A DNA stretch of 34,754 nucleotides from Euryarchaeota archaeon SCGC AAA252-I15 (lineage in GTDB: Archaea > Altiarchaeota > Altiarchaeia > IMC4 > SCGC-AAA252-I15): positions 1 through 34,754 of the forward strand of contig AQSC01000049.1 in NCBI GenBank assembly GCA_000402775.1, read 5' to 3'. The translations under genes and the position numbers were made by a program. The first letter of the stretch is position 1, and every line of letters begins with the position of its first letter. Positions 6,621 to 13,975 of this stretch are shown one piece after another. Below the pieces are notes generated by a model that was not told the DNA's origin, did no database searches, and was given only the letters and a program-made list of their open reading frames with translations.

Positions 6621-7904
6621 ATGAGCATGCGCGATTTTATGGAGAATCTGGACAAAGCCGGTGAAGTAATCCCCATAACCGACGAAGTCGACCCTAATCT
6701 TGCGGCCGCGAAAATCATGGCCGATTATGACGGGCGCGTCGTATTGTTCGAAAACGTTAAAGGTTCCGACTACAAGATGGTATCGGGAGTATGTTCGAGC
6801 CGCGATTTATTTGCTAAGGCAATGGGCATTTCGAAGGAAGAGCTTTTGTTCAAGATTGCGGAAGTGATCGACAATCCGACAGAGCCTGAAGTAGTTTCCA
6901 AGGGCGCCTGCCAGGAGGTTGTTGAAAAGACAGTCGATCTCGCTAAAATCCCGATTCCCACTTACACGAGCCAGGATATGGGGCCTTACATAACTGCGGG
7001 AGTTTACGTGAGCAAGGGAAAGTCTGGAAGATTGAATGCTTCCATACACCGGACATCACCCATCGGAAAGGACAAGTTCGTGGCGAGAATCTGCCACCGA
7101 GACACTTGGAAGTTCCTCGAGGAATCCGGCGGAGAGCTCCCAGTCTCAATCGCTCTCGGACTCGACCCGACAGTCTCACTTGCCGCTTCGATTTCCGCGG
7201 GAGACACGCCAGAGCTTTCCATTGCAAACTCGATGAAGCCACTCAAACTCGTTAAATGCAAGACTAATGACATTCTGGTCCCGGCGGACGCCGAGCTAGT
7301 ATTGGAGGGAGTGCTTACGTCCAAGGAGCGTCATGAGGAAGGCCCGTTCGCGGACATTTCGGGAACCCTCGATAAAGTCCGCCAGGAGCCAGTCGTAAGG
7401 ATTAACTGCGTCACCCACCGAAAAGACCCAATCTACCAGGCGCTCCTACCCGCCTACAACGAGCACCGCCTTCTCATGGGCATGCCGAAGGAGCCGCAGA
7501 TTTACAGGAAGGTTAAGGAAGTTGCAGACGTGAAAAACGTACTTATCACTCCCGGCGGCTGCTGCTGGCTCCATGCGCTAGTCCAGATCAGAAAAAAGAA
7601 TTCTGACGACGGGATATTGGCTGGTGAAGCAGCACACGAAGGTCACAAGAGCCTGAAGCACTGTGTCGTCGTCGAAGAGGATATTGACATATACGATCTC
7701 GCAGACGTTGAGTGGGCGATAGCCACGCGGTTTCAGGCTGATCGTGATGCGAAAATCTGGCAGGGGCCGGGGTCAAGCCTCGACTGCACGGCATGCACGA
7801 TAGAGGGAAGCGACCGCCTCATGACAAGCAAGATCATATTGGATGCTACTATACCGGCAGGCAAGGACCGTAAAGACTTTTTGAAGGCTAAATTGGGGGA
7901 GTGA
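6621..7904 (+). CDS. Anhydromevalonate phosphate decarboxylase (UbiD family)
   Basis: UbiD-family decarboxylases use prenylated FMN. This one, next to both dehydratase subunit genes, fits the enzyme that converts trans-anhydromevalonate 5-phosphate to isopentenyl phosphate in the archaeal mevalonate pathway. Family signatures include YTSQDMGPYITAGVYVSKG, RLNASIHRTSPIGKDKF, the acid-bearing RHEEGPFADISG, THRKDPIYQALLP and VVVEEDIDIYDLADVEWAIA. Length is 427 residues, typical of archaeal UbiD homologues. The gene heads an operon: the next ATG follows its TGA by three bases. The flavin prenyltransferase UbiX needed for the cofactor is not in this window. Function assignment rests on context as well as family. 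Confidence 0.9.
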   Translation: MSMRDFMENLDKAGEVIPITDEVDPNLAAAKIMADYDGRVVLFENVKGSDYKMVSGVCSSRDLFAKAMGISKEELLFKIAEVIDNPTEPEVVSKGACQEVVEKTVDLAKIPIPTYTSQDMGPYITAGVYVSKGKSGRLNASIHRTSPIGKDKFVARICHRDTWKFLEESGGELPVSIALGLDPTVSLAASISAGDTPELSIANSMKPLKLVKCKTNDILVPADAELVLEGVLTSKERHEEGPFADISGTLDKVRQEPVVRINCVTHRKDPIYQALLPAYNEHRLLMGMPKEPQIYRKVKEVADVKNVLITPGGCCWLHALVQIRKKNSDDGILAGEAAHEGHKSLKHCVVVEEDIDIYDLADVEWAIATRFQADRDAKIWQGPGSSLDCTACTIEGSDRLMTSKIILDATIPAGKDRKDFLKAKLGE

Positions 7905-7907
7905 AAA

Positions 7908-9110
7908 ATGCATTTAACGAAAGAGGACGAGCGGATTCTCGCGGGAGAGCAGGGTAATGCGGCTGCAAAGTCGATGAAGATTCTCGTTGCATTAGGTGAA
8001 ATTTTCAAGGCTGAGGAGTTGATTCCCGTTGGAAGTGTTCAAATTGCGGGAGTATCTTTTGCCAACCTTGGGGATGCCGGACTCGAATACCTGGCCGAGC
8101 TTGCAATAGACGGTCAAGTAAAGGTGACTTCAACCTTGAATCCCGCAGGCATGGACTTGCGCGAATGGGAGAAGCTCGGCATCACCTCCGAGTTCGCCGA
8201 AAAACAAAACAAGGTCATTGAGGCTTTCGCCAAGATGGGTGTTATCACAACCTGCACTTGCACGCCATACTTAATCGGGAACCTCCCCGCATACGGAGAG
8301 CACGTAGCTTGGGCTGAATCCAGTGCGGTAACCTTCGTAAACTCTGTGATAGGAGCGCGCTCAAACCGCGAGGGCGGGCCGTCAGCGATAGCAGCAGCAA
8401 TGATCGGGAAGACTCCTTCCTACGGCTTCCACCTAGACGAAAACCGTAAACCCCAATTCCACGTTGAAGTTAAGGCGAAAATCGAATCCATTGCGGACTG
8501 GGGTGCGCTGGGATACGCAATCGGCTCCCAATCAGACCGTAGAATCCCCTACATAACCGGACTTTCAACTACCACAACCGACAACCTGAAAAGCTTCGGC
8601 GCCTCAATCATCACCTACGGAAGCCCGCCGCTCTACCACATAAAAGGTGTAACACCTGAGGCGAGCTTGCACAAGCCTCCAAAAGAGAAGGTAACTGTAA
8701 CCAAGGAGGATTTGGACGAAGCTTACAAATCCCTAAACGATGAGGCCACGGAAGTTGACTTCGTCTCATTGGGCTGCCCTCACGCGAGCATGAGAGAGAT
8801 TGCGGAAGTCGCAACATATCTCAAAGGCAAGAAAGTAAAGGAAGGTGTCGAACTTTGGATTGCGACTGCGCGTCCCACAAAGGACATCGCCGACGAGCGC
8901 GGCTACACAAAGATAATCGAGGATGCTGGCGGCAAGATGGCTGTCGACACATGCATGGTGGTCGCCCCCATAAAAGGGCGGTTTAAGACGATGGCGACGA
9001 CGAGCGCGAAAGCATGCTTCTACGCGCGAGGGAAAAACAAGATGCAAGTGCACATAGGCGACTTCACAGAATGCCTTAATGCAGCGGTCGACGGAGTGTG
9101 GAAAAAGTAA
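7908..9110 (+). CDS. Phosphomevalonate dehydratase, large subunit (aconitase X)
   Basis: This is the catalytic subunit of the aconitase-X-type dehydratase (formerly DUF521) that removes water from mevalonate 5-phosphate. It starts with the family opening MHLTKEDERILAGEQG. Candidate [4Fe-4S] ligands are cysteines in CTCTPYLIGN (about residue 116), GCPHASMREI (about 288) and DTCMVVAPI (about 348). Also visible are SVIGARSNREGGPSAIAAA and the C-terminal TTSAKACFYARG. At 400 residues it is full length and is encoded apart from the small subunit, as usual in archaea. In most operons the small subunit follows directly; here another gene is inserted between them. Confidence 0.93.
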   Translation: MHLTKEDERILAGEQGNAAAKSMKILVALGEIFKAEELIPVGSVQIAGVSFANLGDAGLEYLAELAIDGQVKVTSTLNPAGMDLREWEKLGITSEFAEKQNKVIEAFAKMGVITTCTCTPYLIGNLPAYGEHVAWAESSAVTFVNSVIGARSNREGGPSAIAAAMIGKTPSYGFHLDENRKPQFHVEVKAKIESIADWGALGYAIGSQSDRRIPYITGLSTTTTDNLKSFGASIITYGSPPLYHIKGVTPEASLHKPPKEKVTVTKEDLDEAYKSLNDEATEVDFVSLGCPHASMREIAEVATYLKGKKVKEGVELWIATARPTKDIADERGYTKIIEDAGGKMAVDTCMVVAPIKGRFKTMATTSAKACFYARGKNKMQVHIGDFTECLNAAVDGVWKK

Positions 9111-9111
9111 G

Positions 9112-9708
9112 ATGACCACAAAGATTGTGCGTGACGGAGGAATCGGACAACCTGAAACGCACACGATATCGGCAACACTACCAGTCGACCCCAAAAACTT
9201 CATGGACTCGAAAAAACCGTTCGACCGCCTAAACGACGAGGTCGGGGAAGTGCTCGCTGAATTCGGTTTCGCAGGCAAGGTAAAAAACAGAACGCTTTTA
9301 TGCTGTGAGGAAGTCGCTTCAAACATCGTGCAGTTCGCGCTCCCCTGTGATGCCCGCGTAACAGCGGAAGTCACAGCCGAACAAGCAGCAGTCTCCTTTA
9401 CCTGGCGTCAGCAACGGGACGTCGACTTCGTAACCATTGCAAAGGAACGGGAGAGAGGGCTTTGCGAGCTCACCGCTCCGGGGGACGGGATGGCAGCTGC
9501 AGAATTTCGCGATACTGAGGAAGGTGAGAGGTACGCTAATGCACTTTCCCAGCGTATCGAAGATGAGGAAAAAGGTGGCAGGCAAGGTGGCGGCGCAGGC
9601 ATGGGGGTTCTTCTTATGACTACAATGCCCGACCGATTCGAAAGCAGTTATGACGCCGACACTCACGAAGTAAATGTATCATTCACGGTGAAAAACCGGG
9701 AGGACTAG
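9112..9708 (+). CDS. GHKL ATPase-like protein (RsbW/SpoIIAB type) inside the dehydratase operon
   Basis: The 198-residue protein resembles the small anti-sigma-type ATPases of the GHKL superfamily. An N-box-like helix is seen at LLCCEEVASNIVQFA (acidic residues 66-67, Asn71), and a glycine-rich lid GGGAGMGVLLMTT is followed by a final strand DTHEVNVSFTV, as in RsbW. The DxGxG box is weak: LTAPGDGMAAAEF sits where it is expected. A charged insertion (GERYANALSQRIEDEEKGGR) precedes the lid. It starts one base after the large-subunit stop and ends three bases before the small-subunit start, so it is co-translated with both. Role unknown; regulation of the dehydratase or of a signalling protein is speculation. 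Family assignment is moderate. Confidence 0.55.
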   Translation: MTTKIVRDGGIGQPETHTISATLPVDPKNFMDSKKPFDRLNDEVGEVLAEFGFAGKVKNRTLLCCEEVASNIVQFALPCDARVTAEVTAEQAAVSFTWRQQRDVDFVTIAKERERGLCELTAPGDGMAAAEFRDTEEGERYANALSQRIEDEEKGGRQGGGAGMGVLLMTTMPDRFESSYDADTHEVNVSFTVKNRED

Positions 9709-9711
9709 AAC

Positions 9712-10095
9712 ATGGATCTTAAGGGACGCGTGATAAACAAGGGAAAAGCTTATGGCGAGGCCTTGGTGACCAAAGACCCCATAAGCTTTTACGGCGGGGT
9801 CGACCCTGAGAGCGGGGTCATAACCGACAAAGACAACAGCCTGAACGGGCAGAGCATCTCCGGGAAAATACTGGTTTTCCCCTACGGGAAGGGCTCTACG
9901 GTCGCACCCTACACGATATACCAGCTCGTGAAAAACGGTAAGGCACCGCTCGCCATGATCAACCGGGACGTTGAAACCATCGTCGCCGTCGGATGCATCA
10001 TCTCCGACATTCCCGCGGTCGACCAGATAGACGTCACTAAAATCAAGTCCGGCGATAAAGTGAAAGTCGAGGGTAACAAGGTAACTATTGTTTAA
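9712..10095 (+). CDS. Phosphomevalonate dehydratase, small subunit (DUF126 swivel domain)
   Basis: This 127-residue subunit supplies the swivelling domain that completes the dehydratase active site. Family blocks are GRVINKGKAYGEALVT, PISFYGGVDPESGVITD, GKILVFPYGKGSTVAPY, and NRDVETIVAVGCIISDIPAV. The protein ends SGDKVKVEGNKVTIV. The last 30 codons recur twice downstream (10954-11043 and 12019-12108) with different C-terminal residues, so the present 3' end may have been delivered by an inserted element. The open frame itself is intact and of normal length. It closes the operon, and a T-rich stretch follows the stop. Confidence 0.93.
   Translation: MDLKGRVINKGKAYGEALVTKDPISFYGGVDPESGVITDKDNSLNGQSISGKILVFPYGKGSTVAPYTIYQLVKNGKAPLAMINRDVETIVAVGCIISDIPAVDQIDVTKIKSGDKVKVEGNKVTIV
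10001..10095 (+). repeat. 3'-end repeat, copy 1 (functional gene tail)
   Basis: This is the real end of the small-subunit gene. Bases 10001-10055 are identical to 12014-12068 over 55 positions. From the codon for Asp at DIPAVDQ to the stop it has exactly 30 codons, as do copies 2 and 3. The final 13 codons differ from both other copies. Confidence 0.95.
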
Positions 10096-10110
10096 ACTTC
10101 CTTTTTTATA
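10096..10110 (+). terminator. T-rich terminator after the dehydratase operon
   Basis: CTTCCTTTTTTAT directly after the small-subunit stop is the kind of T-rich tract that ends archaeal transcription. It also overlaps the probable TATA block (TTTTTTATA) of the next gene at 10126. Confidence 0.4.
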
Positions 10111-10125
10111 GCTTATTATACCGAA

Positions 10126-10449
10126 ATGCCCAATAAATTAGGAAGTAATATGAAAATTATAGTTCATTCTGTGGGGAGTGCGCTTAATCCAAATGGCGAA
10201 ATACGGATTGGAGTTGCCTTTACTACAGATTGCCTACTGCCACCCAAGATAACTGAAAAAAAACCAGGTGCCACTACAATTCAAATAATACCCGGAATTC
10301 AAACTCCACTACCTCAATCGCCACGTGAGAATCGAGCAACCTTCTTTTTCACCGAAGAGGAATGGAAGAAATTGAAAAAGAAACCAAATGTGGGTGATGA
10401 ATACACGCTCTCTTTTGGAGATGATAATAGCATAATACTTAAACCGTGA
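10126..10449 (+). CDS. Unknown small cassette protein
   Basis: I do not recognise this 107-residue soluble protein. It has a basic, proline-rich middle (KKPGATTIQIIPGIQTPLPQ) and a conserved-looking end, FFFTEEEWKKLKKKPNVGD followed by EYTLSFGDD, which resembles a small beta fold. TTTTTTATA lies about 24 bases upstream of the ATG, fitting a leaderless start; an in-frame ATG at 10150 is an alternative. The gene is AT-richer than the operon before it and shares that composition with the HicBA pair that follows after six bases, suggesting arrival as one block. Confidence 0.65.
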   Translation: MPNKLGSNMKIIVHSVGSALNPNGEIRIGVAFTTDCLLPPKITEKKPGATTIQIIPGIQTPLPQSPRENRATFFFTEEEWKKLKKKPNVGDEYTLSFGDDNSIILKP

Positions 10450-10455
10450 TGCATA

Positions 10456-10734
10456 ATGTTGCCAAGAATAGACATACAAGTAATCTTGTGGAAAGAAGGT
10501 AAAGGATACGTAGCTAACTCACCGCTTTTTGGTGTCGTAAGCCAAGGTGATACAGTGCGAGATGCACTATATAACATCAAAGAGGCGTTAGAACTGTATC
10601 TAGAAGATGAAGATGTTCAAAAGTCTATTAACTACAAGGACGTTCCTAAAATAACCATAAGCATCACTCCTACAGAAGAGGAGGTACAGAGGGCGGGAGG
10701 TTTCTATAATGAAATTACCCCTCCGCTCAGGTAG
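10456..10734 (+). CDS. hicB: HicB-like antitoxin
   Basis: The 92-residue product matches the HicB antitoxin fold (degraded RNase H-like): VILWKEGKGYVANSPLFGVV, then SQGDTVRDALYNIKEALELY, followed by an acidic segment. There is no added DNA-binding domain at the C-terminus, so repression would depend on other contacts. It overlaps the toxin gene by 26 bases, typical of translational coupling. The order hicB-hicA is the reverse of the classical E. coli order but common elsewhere. Confidence 0.85.
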   Translation: MLPRIDIQVILWKEGKGYVANSPLFGVVSQGDTVRDALYNIKEALELYLEDEDVQKSINYKDVPKITISITPTEEEVQRAGGFYNEITPPLR

Positions 10735-10933
10735 AGAAGTAATAAAAGCTTTTTCTAAGGTAGGATTATATCCAACACGCCAAAAAGGAAGTCATGTACT
10801 ACTTAAAGGTTTGTATAAAGGAGAACTTAGAACCTTCCCAGTCCCTCTCGCTAAAGAACTCAAGAAGGGCACCTTACAGGGGATAATTAAACAAGCAGGT
10901 ATGGAAGTTGATGAGTTCCTTGAACTACTTTAA
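10709..10933 (+). CDS. hicA: HicA-like mRNA interferase toxin
   Basis: This 74-residue protein shows the HicA double-stranded-RNA-binding-like fold: LRSGREVIKAFSKVGLYPTR, the catalytic histidine in QKGSHVLLKG, and FPVPLAKELKKGTLQGIIKQ before the C-terminal helix. HicA cleaves mRNA when freed from HicB. The gene is complete. It is followed after about 20 bases by the second copy of the dehydratase 3' end, so the pair sits between two repeats and would stabilise the insertion by addiction. That stabilising role is inferred. Confidence 0.88.
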   Translation: MKLPLRSGREVIKAFSKVGLYPTRQKGSHVLLKGLYKGELRTFPVPLAKELKKGTLQGIIKQAGMEVDEFLELL

Positions 10934-10953
10934 CACTCGAGTTACTGGTTGAT

Positions 10954-11043
10954 GACATTCCCGCCGTCGACCAGATAGACATCACGAAAATCAAGTCAGG
11001 GGACAAAGTAGAAGTCGACGGGGAGAAAGTGATTATAGGCTAA
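10954..11043 (+). repeat. 3'-end repeat, copy 2 (diverged)
   Basis: Thirty codons from DIPAVDQIDITKIKSGD to TAA match the end of the small-subunit gene. By my count 72 of 90 bases agree with copy 1. The frame is open with no start codon of its own, and the C-terminus would read KVEVDGEKVIIG. Most differences in the first half are third-base changes, so this piece was once under selection as coding sequence. Confidence 0.93.
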
Positions 11044-11074
11044 TAATCGTATAATCCTAAAAACAGGGGATAAA

Positions 11075-12010
11075 ATGTCCCGGAAAAAAACCCTTCAAAC
11101 GCGCGGAGCCCACAACTGGAAGACTCATCCCGAGCTTCCCAGAGTCCATGAGAAATTCGACCAAACCCACCTTCCCGAAAATATTCTGGGACTGTACGAG
11201 CGGGTTGCAGGGATTTATGAATTAAGTGTTGATGACCTCGCTCCTTCGCGGGATTATAATGTGAGCGCTTTAGGGGCGAAGGCGAATTATTCCAAAATCG
11301 GTCACACGATCAGACTTACTCCCTCTTTAGTTAATGAGCCAACAATAAGACATGATCCTAGAGTGCACATGGAGTTGGGTCTCTCTCTTGTGACGTTGAT
11401 TAATCCGGATGCAGTCATCGAGAGTCTTTCAAGGCCTGGTTTTTCACATCATCAAGGACATGACGAGCCCATCAGCATGGGCGATGCCTTCAACTATTCT
11501 GTCAGGCGGTTGGGTGCCGCATTCGGGAAAAACATGTTCTCCAGTTCACTGGCTAAGGCTGCAGTGAAAGATAATGAATCGCTTATGCCCGAGCTTCCAC
11601 CACTCACAACTACGGCAGCCCTCACAGCGGGCTTGGCGTTGGGCGCTTTCGTCGGCGGGACCCTCGGCTCGGGAGTCGTTGGTGCGGGAGTTCTTATTGG
11701 TGTGGCATATCGCATGCAGGCGAAAAGAGACGATGCAGTCCAGAATTTTGTTAAAAGATACGGGCAAGACGGATTCATCCTTCTGGCAGTGGAAAACCCC
11801 CACAACCTCTTTCAGACGAATTTCAAACGGATCGAGAAAAAGTGGGTTGATTCAGGTCAACTACACCCTCCTGAAGACGGGAAGAAAGGATTCTTGACGC
11901 CCTTAGGAGAGGATGAAATAAGGCTGAGAATGCCTAAAAGTGAATTAGAGAGAAGACTTACAGCCATGTCGAAAAACAGGGGTTATCACCCCTACAACCC
12001 GCAGCAATGA
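11075..12010 (+). CDS. Unknown cassette protein with a glycine-rich hydrophobic segment
   Basis: I do not recognise this 311-residue protein. The N-terminal half is charged and His-rich (GFSHHQGHDEPISMGD). Near residues 180-213 a hydrophobic Ala/Gly-rich hairpin (ALTAGLALGAFVGG ... GVVGAGVLIGVAYRM) could cross a membrane twice, with a basic region after it. No signal peptide is visible. The stop TGA overlaps the first base of the third 3'-end repeat by a few bases, so the gene fills the space between repeats 2 and 3 exactly. It probably arrived as cargo. Function unknown. Confidence 0.7.
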   Translation: MSRKKTLQTRGAHNWKTHPELPRVHEKFDQTHLPENILGLYERVAGIYELSVDDLAPSRDYNVSALGAKANYSKIGHTIRLTPSLVNEPTIRHDPRVHMELGLSLVTLINPDAVIESLSRPGFSHHQGHDEPISMGDAFNYSVRRLGAAFGKNMFSSSLAKAAVKDNESLMPELPPLTTTAALTAGLALGAFVGGTLGSGVVGAGVLIGVAYRMQAKRDDAVQNFVKRYGQDGFILLAVENPHNLFQTNFKRIEKKWVDSGQLHPPEDGKKGFLTPLGEDEIRLRMPKSELERRLTAMSKNRGYHPYNPQQ

Positions 12011-12108
12011 TTATCTCCGACATTCCCGCGGTCGACCAGATAGACGTCACTAAAATCAAGTCCGGCGACACGGTGACCGTCGCCGACGGCATCGTGACCG
12101 TAACCTAA
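12011..12108 (+). repeat. 3'-end repeat, copy 3
   Basis: Thirty codons at 12019-12108 again spell DIPAVDQIDVTKIKSGD and then diverge to TVTVADGIVTVT. Bases 12014-12068 are identical to 10001-10055. This outermost copy is the best candidate for the original chromosomal 3' end, displaced about 2.0 kb from its gene. An ATG at 12008 would allow a short 33-residue product, but it is more likely a relic. Confidence 0.95.
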
Positions 12109-12145
12109 CCCATTTTTCTTCGCCATCCACCTAAAAGTAACCGTT

Positions 12146-13975
12146 ATGCCAAAGACTAGGCAGGTGCGCATCATACGCAAGATAGGTGATGAATCGAGAA
12201 AACAGCGCGGAAGGCCCGCAGACGAACAAGCGTGGGTCATTGACGTCAAAGACTCTGAAGAAATCCAGGACAAACTGGGTGCTGCCGGGAACAAGGAAAG
12301 CATTGTCTACTCGCTCGGCGCACTCGCCACCCACCTTCAAATGGGCGGCAGCACCCTCCACGGAAGGCTGAAAAAACAGCCGGAACTCGGCGTCACACTT
12401 CCAGGAAAAAAGGGCAGTGAACGCTGTTACACGTCGCAGGAGCGCCGCCTAATCGAAGGCGAACAACGGGAACTTGCCGCTCGCGACACCGATTTTGTTA
12501 ATAGTCACATGATTTCGGACCGTCTCGATGTGGGGGCACTCACCTTTCTCAAACGCCTCCAACGCTTTACAACCCTTCCCGGCTCAAGAGACCGTAAGCT
12601 CATCTGCGGAGTCCCCTGCAAGATATTCCGCATACATGCACAGGACGAGCACCGCTTCCCGAAGAGTTTCCACGCCTTCGACCTCACCCTCCCCAAAATA
12701 GGGCGTCCGACCGCGTCACCCCCAACCCTTAAGCGGCTCTCCCAATGCTTTGACGCGCTCGGTCTTCCCGTAGGTAAGGCTGAACGGTTTGTGAGTGTGG
12801 AAGGAGACTATCACTCACCTCAACTCGTCGTTGGATGCGAGGAAGGCGACGTAACCGTCCACGTTCTACCTGCAGGCAAGCGACGCGACAAACCGCTTCC
12901 GAAAACACCGCTCGCCGGTGCGTGGAATCCGTTCGACCCCGCCCGCCTGCACGTCGACATGAGCTTTATCGAGCTTTTAGAGGCGTGCCCGGACTGGTCG
13001 CACCGAGTCATGTGGGAGTCTCGCAGGCAAAGCCTGCCGCCGGAATACCGTGGATTCGTCTTCAGCGACGAACTGCGGGAGGAATTTCCCAAGCTCCCGA
13101 AAGACACCTTGCTCACGCTTTCCAAGAAACGGGGTTGGGGGTTGGGGGTTGATGAAGGATACTCGCACGTATATCCCCGTGGAAAACGTCGGGGAGGCAC
13201 AAGCGTCATCTACTCACGAGAGCATGCGCGCGAACTGCGCGCCTTCTACCGGAAGAAATACGCGCTTGAAGGCTGGCTTTCACCCAACCAGTTCGCGGAG
13301 CGTGTTGGCGTCGGCACCCACCGGGTGACGGAATGGGTGGCTCGCGACGAAGACGTTCTTTCCCTGTTCGGTTGCCCCGTTGAACTGCACGGGAGGAACA
13401 TGCTCATTCCACCGCTTTCTGAAGAGCAGTTCAGCGAGCTTGCAGCAATTCAGGGCGCTCGCAGCAAGCGGGATCGTCTCAAGCAGATGTTGGGGGAGAA
13501 TCCCCCTACTGCCACCTACCACGACCCGCGCTTACGTGCGGAAGTATTCGTTATCGCGTCAAACGAGCGGGCGGCCTCTCATGAACCCGAACCCTTATCC
13601 GATGCTCAAGTCACCTCCCTCCCAGCGCAAGCTCCGACGACTACAAAAAGCTTGATTGAAGACTCCTACAAGCAGCTTCTGGCCCTGCTCGAAGGATCAC
13701 GGGAGGAATCCAATGAGGTCATAACCGCGTTTAACAGAATGCTTCAAAATGGCATGCTCAATACAATTCCCTCCGTTTTAGCCCACTTCCACAATATGCC
13801 GGAGGCGACGGGCGACAGGTTCCCCGTCATTTTGGGCTTCGCCCGCACAATAAATAAAATATCCTCTGCTAGTTCTCAATCTCAATTCCGGGGTATGCTA
13901 GACGGGCTGACGCACAACCTCTACGACCGTGAGTACACCAACTTTTTGCGGCAGGTTTCGGGGGAGAAACCTTAA
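12146..13975 (+). CDS. Large protein with repeated helix-turn-helix-like units
   Basis: I do not recognise this 609-residue soluble protein. The basic N-terminus contains an AT-hook-like RKQRGRPADE. Several segments look like winged-helix or MerR-type DNA-binding units: YSLGALATHLQMGGSTLHGR then GSERCYTSQERRLIEGE (about 53-106), MISDRLDVGALTFLKRLQ (about 127), LPKDTLLTLSKKRGWGLG leading to GGTSVIYSREHARELRAFY (about 313-370), and WLSPNQFAERVGVGTHRVTE (about 376-396). The last 120 residues are helical with a Pro/Thr linker. No integrase or transposase motif is seen. It follows repeat 3 by 37 bases and overlaps the convergent receiver gene by four bases. DNA binding is inferred from pattern only. 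Confidence 0.6.
   Translation: MPKTRQVRIIRKIGDESRKQRGRPADEQAWVIDVKDSEEIQDKLGAAGNKESIVYSLGALATHLQMGGSTLHGRLKKQPELGVTLPGKKGSERCYTSQERRLIEGEQRELAARDTDFVNSHMISDRLDVGALTFLKRLQRFTTLPGSRDRKLICGVPCKIFRIHAQDEHRFPKSFHAFDLTLPKIGRPTASPPTLKRLSQCFDALGLPVGKAERFVSVEGDYHSPQLVVGCEEGDVTVHVLPAGKRRDKPLPKTPLAGAWNPFDPARLHVDMSFIELLEACPDWSHRVMWESRRQSLPPEYRGFVFSDELREEFPKLPKDTLLTLSKKRGWGLGVDEGYSHVYPRGKRRGGTSVIYSREHARELRAFYRKKYALEGWLSPNQFAERVGVGTHRVTEWVARDEDVLSLFGCPVELHGRNMLIPPLSEEQFSELAAIQGARSKRDRLKQMLGENPPTATYHDPRLRAEVFVIASNERAASHEPEPLSDAQVTSLPAQAPTTTKSLIEDSYKQLLALLEGSREESNEVITAFNRMLQNGMLNTIPSVLAHFHNMPEATGDRFPVILGFARTINKISSASSQSQFRGMLDGLTHNLYDREYTNFLRQVSGEKP

Noticed and set aside
8766..9374. Long open frame of about 200 codons on the minus strand
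   Set aside because: It lies opposite the dehydratase large subunit and the GHKL-like gene, both with clear family motifs. The antisense product has no recognisable pattern and is a shadow of GC-biased codons.
12008..12108. Independent small gene of 33 codons
   Set aside because: Apart from a chance ATG it is the displaced end of the dehydratase small-subunit gene, with no ribosome site of its own.
10001..12108. Integron with attC sites
   Set aside because: The repeats are coding direct repeats without paired inverted core sites, and no integron integrase is seen in the window.
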